Below the pieces are notes generated by a model. The model saw nothing but the letters and a program-made list of their open reading frames with translations. It ran no database searches and was not told the DNA's origin. DNA of 64,000 bases from Candidatus Fermentibacteraceae bacterium. GTDB taxonomy: Bacteria > Fermentibacterota > Fermentibacteria > Fermentibacterales > JCC-6. Location of the stretch: assembly GCA_016744855.1 (NCBI GenBank), contig JADGDO010000006.1, forward strand, positions 76,814 through 140,813, in the 5' to 3' direction. Below, piece by piece: positions 1 through 7,207 of this stretch. A program made the translations under genes and the position numbers. Numbering within the stretch: the stretch's first letter is position 1; each line of letters starts with the position of its first letter.

Positions 1-476
1 TGCGAAAAGGTCTCAGGGTGGAACAGACGGTAGGTTTCATGGAGAATGCAAGAAAAGCAGGCATTCTTGTGCACGGGTGTTTTCTCTTTGGTATTCCAGG
101 AGAAAGCAGAGAGACTGCAGAGCGAACTCTTGATTTTGCTCTGAAACTGAACCCGGACACTGCTCAGTTCTATCCTCTTATGGTTTACCCCGGTACCGAC
201 GCATACCGAGATGTTCAAGACGCCGGTCTACTGGTCACTTCAAGCTGGAGAGATTGGTTAAAGGAGGACGGCACACACGCATGTGTTGTGAAAACTCCCG
301 ATATGACTCCAGAGCAGCTTGTTGAATTCTGTAATGAAGCCAGAAGGAAATTTTATCTGAGACCGGGCTACATCATTAAAAAAGCATGGCGCAGTCTTTT
401 TGACAAGGGAGAAAGGCACAGAACATTTCTTGCTTTCCGAACTTTCCGCAAATACATCCTCAGGCGGAACAAGTGA
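1..476 (+). CDS. Radical SAM protein, C-terminal part (5' end outside window)
   Basis: The reading frame is open from base 3, so the gene starts left of the window; a GTG at 18 lies inside the protein and is not its start. What remains is the end of a radical SAM barrel and its tail. FLFGIPGES and the segment NPDTAQFYPLMVYPGT match the C-terminal half of B12-binding-domain radical SAM enzymes. The CxxxCxxC cluster motif is not visible, so the reaction cannot be named. It overlaps the next gene by 4 bases (GTGA) and precedes glycosyltransferases, which suggests a role in surface-glycan or lipid modification. The family is fairly sure; the substrate is unknown. Confidence 0.75.
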   Translation, partial: RKGLRVEQTVGFMENARKAGILVHGCFLFGIPGESRETAERTLDFALKLNPDTAQFYPLMVYPGTDAYRDVQDAGLLVTSSWRDWLKEDGTHACVVKTPDMTPEQLVEFCNEARRKFYLRPGYIIKKAWRSLFDKGERHRTFLAFRTFRKYILRRNK

Positions 477-1435
477 CAGAAATTGCGGTCGTTGTTCCTT
501 TTAAGGGCTCCTGGGGCGCTCTTCTTCCTACACTGGAAGCTCTTAGCGCGCAGACTGTGAAAGCCGAGTTAACTGTTGTCTTAAGTGTCGACGGTCTTGA
601 TACAGCTCCACCTGAGATAACAGAACTGACAGATGTTTGTCTTTACGGTGATCAGAACGGTCCAGCTTCCGCCAGAAATCGTGGCTGGAGGGCTGTCTCC
701 TGTCCCTTAATTTTGTTTACTGATTCTGACTGTATTCCTGAACCGACCTGGGCGGAAAGAATGTCAGACAAACTCAAGGCTGAGTATCAGGCGGTAAAAG
801 GCGTATATTCCTCTGGTGGCAGCAAGCTTATTCAAAGGCTTTCTCAGGTGGAATTCGAAGAGAGATACAGGCTCATGCTGAAGGCCCGTACTCTTCATCT
901 TGCAGATACTTATGCAGCTGGTTTCAGCAGGGTTTGGCTGGAGAAACTCGGTGGTTTTGATGAGAGTTTTCCATTGCCGGAGCATGAGGATGTCGATCTT
1001 TCCTGGCGATTGACTTCTGCAGGGGGAAAAATCGGATTTGTTCCTGATGCCAGAGTGACCCATGTTCACCGGAAGAGCTGGAAAGCCTATTTCAAAATGA
1101 AGTATCGCCGCGGAAAATGGAGGATTATGCTGGTCAGAAAGTTCCCTGCAAGGGCTGTTGATGACGGGTATACACCGCAAACTCTGAAATTCCAGATGTT
1201 GCTTTCCGTTCCGGTTATACTCTCTGTTGCCCTTCTTCCTTTCTTCCCTCTTGTAACTCTTCTTTTCTCTCTTCTCTTTCTACTGCTCACAGCACCACTA
1301 CTGCTTACTGCGATAGCTACAGACTCTTTCACTGTGTTTTTTGTTCCATTTTTTGCACTATGGCGGGGTGTCGCCCTTTTTACCGGAGCTTTGCGAGGGA
1401 TTACGGGTAGAGGTGGGCGATGTTTGCACCGATAA
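473..1435 (+). CDS. Family 2 glycosyltransferase, membrane anchored
   Basis: This is a GT-A fold glycosyltransferase of about 320 residues. The nucleotide-sugar core starts at VVVPFKG. SVDG (38-41) and the metal-binding DSD in FTDSDCIP (84-86) are visible, followed by an acceptor-side GGFDE and an HEDVDLSWR motif near residues 165-180. The C-terminus (about 240-310) is strongly hydrophobic with two to three membrane spans. It probably adds a sugar to a lipid-linked intermediate at the inner face of the cytoplasmic membrane. GTG start, overlapping the radical SAM gene by 4 bases and the following phosphoglycosyltransferase by 16, so the three are co-transcribed. Donor and acceptor cannot be told. 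Confidence 0.85.
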   Translation: MTEIAVVVPFKGSWGALLPTLEALSAQTVKAELTVVLSVDGLDTAPPEITELTDVCLYGDQNGPASARNRGWRAVSCPLILFTDSDCIPEPTWAERMSDKLKAEYQAVKGVYSSGGSKLIQRLSQVEFEERYRLMLKARTLHLADTYAAGFSRVWLEKLGGFDESFPLPEHEDVDLSWRLTSAGGKIGFVPDARVTHVHRKSWKAYFKMKYRRGKWRIMLVRKFPARAVDDGYTPQTLKFQMLLSVPVILSVALLPFFPLVTLLFSLLFLLLTAPLLLTAIATDSFTVFFVPFFALWRGVALFTGALRGITGRGGRCLHR

Positions 1436-2808
1436 GAAGACAACAGAGAATACACATCTTGTTTCTTGTTGTTGCTGATCTTGTTACAGTTCCGCTTTCT
1501 CTTATGGCTACTTGGTACATCAGAACAGTCTGGATGTCTGAACTTTTACCCGGATTTATGCACACAATTGGCACTTACCTGATGACAATTCCTGTTCTTA
1601 CATTTCTCTGGATTATTTCCTGGTGGTCAACCGGTATGTACGTGCAGTCTCCTCAAAAGGGAGCATTCTCGGGGCTTGCAAGACGTATACGTGCAGTCTT
1701 TTATCTAGCTGTGTCAATAATGGCAGCAAGCTATCTGGTTAAAATGGATTATTCCCGGATTATGCTTCTGATTTTTCTTGTGATTTCACAACCGGTAAAT
1801 CTTCTTTTCAGGAAGCTACTCACTTCGCTTGCCGATAGGGTCGCTCCTTTCAAGGAATCACCTGCAACCATTGTAATCGGTTCAGGTGAATTTGCAGAAA
1901 GGGTAATTACCTCTTTGAGGAAGTTCCCCGAGCCAAGACACAGAATAAAAGGTGTTCTTGTTGAGAATGCCGGTATCGCTGAAGAAATCTGTGGCATCAA
2001 GGTTATTGGAGAGGCGAGGGATCTTCCACGGTTGATTGAGAGCTTGTCCATTGATGAGGTATTTTTTGCCAGCGGTTCCATGAATAGAACAGATATGCTG
2101 AAAATTGTTAACTCTGTTCAAAAAGAAGACATCGTATTTCTGCTGGTTACAGACCTGTTTGAAATTGCCACAGGTGTCAGCGAACTCAGCAGTATTTCAA
2201 AAATGCCTGTTGTTGAAATTGGCTCATCCCAGACTGGAACTTTCAGCAATCTAACGAAGAGGTTAATGGATCTCTTTATGTCTCCAATACTTATTGTGCT
2301 TCTTGCGCCTTTAATGGCTTTTATCTGGATTGTACTTACTCTTCGCGGTAAAGGCTCTCCCATTTTTAAGCAGACTCGTGTCGGACGGTATGGACGTGGA
2401 TTTACCCTGTATAAATTCAGAACAATGAAACCGGAAGCTGAGGAGTATGAGGTTGCTCCGGTTGCTGGGGATGATCCAAGAGTTACCGGGATAGGTAAAT
2501 TTCTCAGAAAAACAAGTCTGGACGAACTCCCGCAGCTTTTTAATGTACTTAGAGGGCATATGAGCATGGTGGGTCCAAGGCCGGAAATGGATTTTATTGT
2601 TCGCGATTACAATGCCTGGCAACGCAGGCGACTTGATGTAAAACCGGGAATTACCGGTTTGTGGCAGATCATGGGAAGGAAAGACCTTCCTCTTCATGAA
2701 AATCTTGAATACGATTTTTACTATATGAGGAATCAATCGGTCATGCTGGACATGGCAATTCTCGCCAGAACGGTTGTTACCGTTCTAAAAGGGAGGGGTG
2801 CATACTGA
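1420..2808 (+). CDS. Polyprenyl-phosphate sugar phosphotransferase (WbaP/WcaJ type)
   Basis: At 462 residues this has the length of the long phosphoglycosyltransferases that start exopolysaccharide or O-antigen repeat units by moving a sugar-phosphate onto undecaprenyl phosphate. Four to five membrane helices fill the first 140 residues. A nucleotide-binding-like middle domain follows (VIGSGEFAERV). The C-terminal catalytic domain starts near 270 with a membrane-dipping helix, then KFRTM, a TSLDELPQL segment and MVGPRPE, all hallmark motifs. It overlaps the upstream glycosyltransferase by 16 bases. A second, unrelated initiating-type transferase lies at 6140, so this block may feed two glycans. 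Confidence 0.9.
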   Translation: MFAPIRRQQRIHILFLVVADLVTVPLSLMATWYIRTVWMSELLPGFMHTIGTYLMTIPVLTFLWIISWWSTGMYVQSPQKGAFSGLARRIRAVFYLAVSIMAASYLVKMDYSRIMLLIFLVISQPVNLLFRKLLTSLADRVAPFKESPATIVIGSGEFAERVITSLRKFPEPRHRIKGVLVENAGIAEEICGIKVIGEARDLPRLIESLSIDEVFFASGSMNRTDMLKIVNSVQKEDIVFLLVTDLFEIATGVSELSSISKMPVVEIGSSQTGTFSNLTKRLMDLFMSPILIVLLAPLMAFIWIVLTLRGKGSPIFKQTRVGRYGRGFTLYKFRTMKPEAEEYEVAPVAGDDPRVTGIGKFLRKTSLDELPQLFNVLRGHMSMVGPRPEMDFIVRDYNAWQRRRLDVKPGITGLWQIMGRKDLPLHENLEYDFYYMRNQSVMLDMAILARTVVTVLKGRGAY

Positions 2809-3554
2809 TAGCAATTCTGGCTCTTTCAGCGGTTCTAAGCACATGGAACCTTACAAGCCCGGTCTGGACAGGGCTTGGAGTTTATCCGACTGCATGGAGT
2901 GATGATCCTATTTCCTGTATGGCTGCACCGGCTGGAATGGGTAGACTTGAATTTCTCCGAGTATCAGCTGCCGGTGGAGTTACAGAGAATGAACCAACCG
3001 GTTATGTTGCGGCAGTAATGCCGATTGGGACTTCCGGATTTCACATCGGTACCGGTGGCGGATGGGATAACTATTCGGGTACGGGAACAGCCCAGATTTC
3101 AGGTAGTTACATTGTTGCCGGAGATCCTATCGGATTTATGGAGGGTCTATTCGGACCGAGCATTACAACTGGTGCTTCAGCCCGTTACCAGTACGAAGAC
3201 AGTACAGCAGAGGGCATTTTCGATGTGGATGCAGGATTCCAGTTCTCTCTTTTCCCTTCATTTGCCATGGGTCTCACATACACGGATATTATTGAGAATA
3301 GAAAGCTAATCCTGGGATTCAGCCATGTTTTTAATCGGAATCTTCAGGCTCATACAAGTTTTAGTGATGATAGCTGGCAGTTGGGTTGTGAGTTGAAGAT
3401 CGCAAGATCGCTTCGAGTTTACTCGGGCACAGATGGGGTTAATGTTAATGCCGGTATTCAGCTTTCTCCCGGACTGTGGAACTATGGTTACGGAGCTGTG
3501 CTTCATGAGAATTCAATAGAGCACAGATTCGGTATTTCGAGGAGGTTTCAGTGA
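2805..3554 (+). CDS. Exported outer-membrane beta-barrel-like protein (PorV-like)
   Basis: Alternating polar and hydrophobic strands rich in Gly, Tyr and Phe, with a C-terminal aromatic residue (RRFQ), suggest an outer-membrane barrel of the PorV/UPF0164 kind; the phrase MAAPAGMGRLEF near the start is typical of that group. The first in-frame ATG (2919) would remove the export signal. The frame stays open upstream with a hydrophobic signal (IAILALSAVL), and the only plausible start is CTG at 2805, 8 bases after GGAGG and overlapping the previous stop as CTGA. That gives about 249 residues. The function is inferred from fold-like features only; the CTG start is a hypothesis. Confidence 0.6.
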   Translation: MIAILALSAVLSTWNLTSPVWTGLGVYPTAWSDDPISCMAAPAGMGRLEFLRVSAAGGVTENEPTGYVAAVMPIGTSGFHIGTGGGWDNYSGTGTAQISGSYIVAGDPIGFMEGLFGPSITTGASARYQYEDSTAEGIFDVDAGFQFSLFPSFAMGLTYTDIIENRKLILGFSHVFNRNLQAHTSFSDDSWQLGCELKIARSLRVYSGTDGVNVNAGIQLSPGLWNYGYGAVLHENSIEHRFGISRRFQ

Positions 3555-4726
3555 CAGCTCTGTTCCTTGCTCTAGCTCTAGTCTTACAGGCAGAATCTGT
3601 GGAAACAGAAGAATCGGGTCTTGATTTCGGACTGCTTTTCCATTCTACAGCATCAGCGGATTTAAAGACAGGACTGGCTACACTTTCCTCGGATTCTCTA
3701 ACTGTTTTCCCCAGGGGCTCATTCAGCAGTGACTGGATAAACAGCAGCGCAGAGGGTGCACTGAATTATTCAGTGGACTCCACATTCTCCAGTTTTGAAA
3801 CAGTAAGTGCTTCTATTTCTATTAGGTGGCCTGGCTCTCCCTGGATTGGAACCGGTGCTTCCATGGGGCAGATCACCCCTTTCCTTCCGGGAATGAATGC
3901 TCCCGTCAGAGAGTGGCAAAGCTATGATGTAACTGATTCTACGGTGGTATCTGTTGAAGCCGGAGGACTTCTGGGTTTTCAGGGTTTCTGGAATCAGTTC
4001 GGTGATTCTCTTTCTTGGTACGGAGTAAATTCTCCATGGCTGGGTTTCGGTACAGTCAGGTGGAATGGTATTCGAGAGAACAGCAGCGAACTCGAAACTC
4101 TCAGTGGCTTTCTGGATCTACAAAGAATACAACCCTGGTTTCTCTTTGTGAAAGAATACTCTGATTGGACCTATCTTACTGAAGTCCGAGGTTGGCAACC
4201 CTTTAACAATCATCAGTATTCTGTTGAAGTCGTGCCGTCAGCTTTTTTTGGAGCAGACTCGACCACAGTGGGAATAACCGGATATCTTCATGGCAAGAGC
4301 AGAGCTGTTAGTGGTTCGGTAGCTGTCCTCAACGATATTGATAATGTTTCACAGCCCACTATTGATGCAAGTTTGGATATTCTGTCAGTTAGTGGTATTG
4401 CATGGGCCCTTTCTACTCGGCTTGATGAGCTAGAAAATTTCCACGGTGAGTTGTCTGGATTTTACAGAAAATCACCCGCTGGATGCGGTGGGGCTCTCGA
4501 GATGTTTGATGACTCTCTCAGAGCGACAGCAACTGCTTTGTATTCTCCGGTTCAGGGGGTTTCAACAGAATTTTCGGTTATGTCCAACATTGACACAAAC
4601 TCTCCGAAGCCTGGTTGTCTTCTTCGGGTAATCGGAGCCGGCGATGATTTTACGGGATCCGTTACTGTTGAATGGGGAGAAAACTCAAAGACTCTCAGGA
4701 TGGAGGTATCTGCATGGATAGATTGA
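3551..4726 (+). CDS. Secreted hypothetical protein
   Basis: A 391-residue protein of unrecognised family. It begins with a short signal peptide (TALFLALALVLQAES) from a GTG start that overlaps the previous stop by 4 bases. The rest is rich in Ser, Thr, Gly and aromatic residues in alternating patterns, with many tryptophans (for example RWPGSPW, WNQFGDSLSWYG), consistent with a beta-rich outer-membrane or surface protein. There is no lipobox. The next gene starts inside its last codons. By position it belongs to the envelope-glycan operon; no enzymatic motif is visible. Confidence 0.6.
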   Translation: MTALFLALALVLQAESVETEESGLDFGLLFHSTASADLKTGLATLSSDSLTVFPRGSFSSDWINSSAEGALNYSVDSTFSSFETVSASISIRWPGSPWIGTGASMGQITPFLPGMNAPVREWQSYDVTDSTVVSVEAGGLLGFQGFWNQFGDSLSWYGVNSPWLGFGTVRWNGIRENSSELETLSGFLDLQRIQPWFLFVKEYSDWTYLTEVRGWQPFNNHQYSVEVVPSAFFGADSTTVGITGYLHGKSRAVSGSVAVLNDIDNVSQPTIDASLDILSVSGIAWALSTRLDELENFHGELSGFYRKSPAGCGGALEMFDDSLRATATALYSPVQGVSTEFSVMSNIDTNSPKPGCLLRVIGAGDDFTGSVTVEWGENSKTLRMEVSAWID

Positions 4727-5076
4727 TTGCATTATCTTTACTGCTCTTCTCCTTCTCCTGTGCGGTGTTTGTACCGGCTGAAAGAATAGATTCGGATCAA
4801 ATGGTGTTTCAATACGAGTCTGCAGCAAAAGTACAGCTGATAGGAGACTGGAACAACTGGGGTGGACTTACTTCTTCAAGTATGATAGTTGATCCTTCAT
4901 GCGGAGTAATGGAGAATATTGATGGTGTCTGGGTGTTATCACTTCCCGGGAACCTTGAGCTTGGGCGGCACAGGTACGCGTTTCTGGTAAATGGGTCACA
5001 GTTTTTTACCGATCCTTTGAATCCAGAACGTTCCATGTTTTTTGACCATGAGGTTTCAGTTCTACTTGTTGACTGA
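4714..5076 (+). CDS. Lipoprotein with glycogen-binding (CBM48/AMPK-like) domain
   Basis: About 120 residues. The ATG at 4714 is chosen because it follows GGATGGAGG and starts a clean lipoprotein signal (LIALSLLLFSFSC); an upstream ATG at 4672 would bury that signal. The mature part carries VQLIGDWNNWGG, then GVWVLSLPGNL and HRYAFLVNG, the strand pattern of CBM48/isoamylase-N and AMPK glycogen-binding domains. It is therefore probably a lipid-anchored periplasmic or surface carbohydrate-binding protein. It lies directly before a MalK-type ATPase gene. The domain call is good; the bound sugar is unknown. Confidence 0.7.
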   Translation: MDRLIALSLLLFSFSCAVFVPAERIDSDQMVFQYESAAKVQLIGDWNNWGGLTSSSMIVDPSCGVMENIDGVWVLSLPGNLELGRHRYAFLVNGSQFFTDPLNPERSMFFDHEVSVLLVD

Positions 5077-5093
5077 TACGAGAGGGGAATAGA

Positions 5094-6143
5094 TTGTCTT
5101 CTGTAAGATTTGAAGCTGTCAGTAAAGTTTATGGCACAGATTCAAAAGCGCTCTCAGATTTTACTCTTGATGTTGAAGATGGAGAGTTTGTTGTGCTTGT
5201 CGGACCGAGCGGATGTGGTAAATCAACTACTCTGAGGGTACTGGCCGGCCTCGAAGAGGCTACTACGGGTAGAGTCTTTATTGAGGATACAGACATTACT
5301 GATGAAACGCCATCGAAGCGTGATATCGCAATGGTATTCCAGAATTATGCATTGTATCCGCACATGACCGTTTTCGACAACATGGCATTTTCTCTGAAAA
5401 TGCGTAAAATGCCAAAAGAGAATATCAAACAACTTGTTACCGAGACAGCAGAAGTACTGGGAATTTCTGAGTATCTGAACAGAAAGCCCAAAGAACTGTC
5501 CGGAGGGCAGAGGCAGCGCGTAGCTCTCGGAAGAGCGATCGTCCGTCAACCCAAGGTTTTTCTGTTCGATGAACCTCTTTCAAATCTTGATGCAAAACTC
5601 CGTGTGCAAATGAGGAATGAGCTTGCAAGGCTCCATTCAAAATTAAAAGCTACAATGATATATGTTACGCACGATCAGGCGGAAGCCATGACTCTTGGGG
5701 ACAGAATTGTAGTTCTGAAAGACGGTTTCATACAGCAGGTTGCTCCTCCTCTTGAGGTTTACAACAACCCATGTAACAAATTTGTAGCCGGTTTTATTGG
5801 AAGTCCAGCCATGAATTTTTTCAAGGCCCAAGTGTCGAATGAGACACTTTTTATGGTGAAAAGTGAGGTTGCACTCGCCGATGGAACAGATGGTCAATAC
5901 ACAGTTGGCATAAGACCGGAGGATATACTTGTTTCTGACAGTGGAAAATTTTCATGCTCTGTTGAGGTGGTGGAAACACTTGGCAGCGAGAAGGTTGTCA
6001 TCGGAACAACTGTTAGCGATGAGCTTGTAACAGCCCGATGCAGACCCGATCTGGATGTCCATCCCGGAGATGATGTTAGTTTTGATATTGATATGAATAA
6101 ACTTCATTTGTTCTCTCTGGACGGGGCAGAAGATAAAGTATGA
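5094..6143 (+). CDS. ABC transporter ATP-binding protein, MalK/UgpC/MsmK type
   Basis: A 349-residue ATPase of the carbohydrate-importer CUT1 class. Walker A is GPSGCGKST (37-45), the Q-loop is at Q83, LSGGQ at 135-139, Walker B VFLFDE at 155-160 and the H-loop His near 193. The roughly 120 residues after the NBD form the MalK-type TOBE/OB regulatory domain (YTVGIRPEDI). TTG start after GAGAGGGG. No permease or solute-binding gene is adjacent, so it may be a shared energiser for several sugar importers, as MsmK is in streptococci. It ends in a 4-base ATGA overlap with the next gene. Confidence 0.92.
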   Translation: MSSVRFEAVSKVYGTDSKALSDFTLDVEDGEFVVLVGPSGCGKSTTLRVLAGLEEATTGRVFIEDTDITDETPSKRDIAMVFQNYALYPHMTVFDNMAFSLKMRKMPKENIKQLVTETAEVLGISEYLNRKPKELSGGQRQRVALGRAIVRQPKVFLFDEPLSNLDAKLRVQMRNELARLHSKLKATMIYVTHDQAEAMTLGDRIVVLKDGFIQQVAPPLEVYNNPCNKFVAGFIGSPAMNFFKAQVSNETLFMVKSEVALADGTDGQYTVGIRPEDILVSDSGKFSCSVEVVETLGSEKVVIGTTVSDELVTARCRPDLDVHPGDDVSFDIDMNKLHLFSLDGAEDKV

Positions 6144-7207
6144 TTCTTTTTACGTCTCTGGTGACAGCTCTCATTGTTTCCTTGGTTTTGACCCCATTGA
6201 TGAGCAGAATTGCTCGTAGATACAATATTGTTGCTAACAAGGACAAACCGGGAGATTCCGGAACTCCGACAATGGGTGGCGTGGCGATTTTCTTGGGATT
6301 CGCTGTTTCAATTTTCGCTGGAATCCTGATTTTTCCTGTTCTTCCTGGGCAGAGCATTGTTGATACTCCGCTCTCCTGGCGTTCGATGTGTTTTCTGATG
6401 CTGATTTCCGGTTTTTTTATGGCACTTGCTGGTTTTCTGGATGACAAGTTCGAACTTTCCCCCAAAATCAAACTGTCTCTTCATTTCCTTGTGGCTATTA
6501 TTGCCGGCTCATTGTTTTTAGTGAATGGAGCACAGGTAAGACTATTCCTTGATGGAAGCTCTATTGCTTGGCTTGCGGCGCCAGTTACGCTTATCTGGCT
6601 TCTAGGTATAACAAATTCCATAAATCTGCTTGACCACGCAGATGGTGTGACATCAGGTATTTCAGCTATAGCCGCTCTCTTTTTTGCTGCGTTGAATTTT
6701 ATGCATGGTAATCCAGCCATTGCATTTATCAGCGTTGCTCTTGCCGGTGCATCACTGGGATTTTTGTTTTTCAATTTCCCCCCAGCATCTATATACATGG
6801 GAGATTGTGGCTCAAACTTTCTTGGTTTCATGCTTGGTATTGTTGCGGTTCTCGGTGTTTATACCCCGGATGGATCGATTCCATACCTTGCCATCCTCTC
6901 TCCACTTCTTATTCTTGCAGTTCCCATTGTTGATACCATTATGGTTCTCGTATACAGAAAAAAGCGTGGTTCTCCACTTTTTCAGGGAGACAAAAACCAC
7001 CTTGCTCACAGGTTGATGCGTATGGGTTATTCCAGAAAAACCACAATTCTGATTTTGTATATTATTTCCATAATCCTTGGAACAATAGCCCTTCTTCTTC
7101 CCACTTTACAGCCTTACCAGGCAATTCTGGGGTTTGTGAATGCGGTTGGAGTTATCAGTGTCTTTACAATCTTCATTGCCCACGGTGAGAAAGGTAATCA
7201 TAGATGA
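6140..7207 (+). CDS. Polyprenyl-phosphate N-acetylhexosamine-1-phosphate transferase (WecA/TagO type)
   Basis: A 355-residue polytopic membrane enzyme of glycosyltransferase family 4 (MraY/WecA superfamily) with ten or eleven predicted spans. Visible motifs are GTPTMGG, FLDDKFELSPK (Mg/catalytic DD), NLLDHADGVTSG, the MGDCGSN loop and GDKNHLAHRL, the histidine-containing loop expected in WecA/TagO-type rather than MraY enzymes. It would move GlcNAc-1-P or a related sugar phosphate from UDP onto undecaprenyl phosphate. It overlaps both neighbours by 4 bases (ATGA), so translation is coupled with the ATPase gene and the large ligase-like gene. Confidence 0.88.
   Translation: MILFTSLVTALIVSLVLTPLMSRIARRYNIVANKDKPGDSGTPTMGGVAIFLGFAVSIFAGILIFPVLPGQSIVDTPLSWRSMCFLMLISGFFMALAGFLDDKFELSPKIKLSLHFLVAIIAGSLFLVNGAQVRLFLDGSSIAWLAAPVTLIWLLGITNSINLLDHADGVTSGISAIAALFFAALNFMHGNPAIAFISVALAGASLGFLFFNFPPASIYMGDCGSNFLGFMLGIVAVLGVYTPDGSIPYLAILSPLLILAVPIVDTIMVLVYRKKRGSPLFQGDKNHLAHRLMRMGYSRKTTILILYIISIILGTIALLLPTLQPYQAILGFVNAVGVISVFTIFIAHGEKGNHR

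Noticed and set aside
764-1455. Open frames on the minus strand opposite the family 2 glycosyltransferase
   Set aside because: They are shadows of a strongly supported gene, have no ribosome site and no recognisable product.
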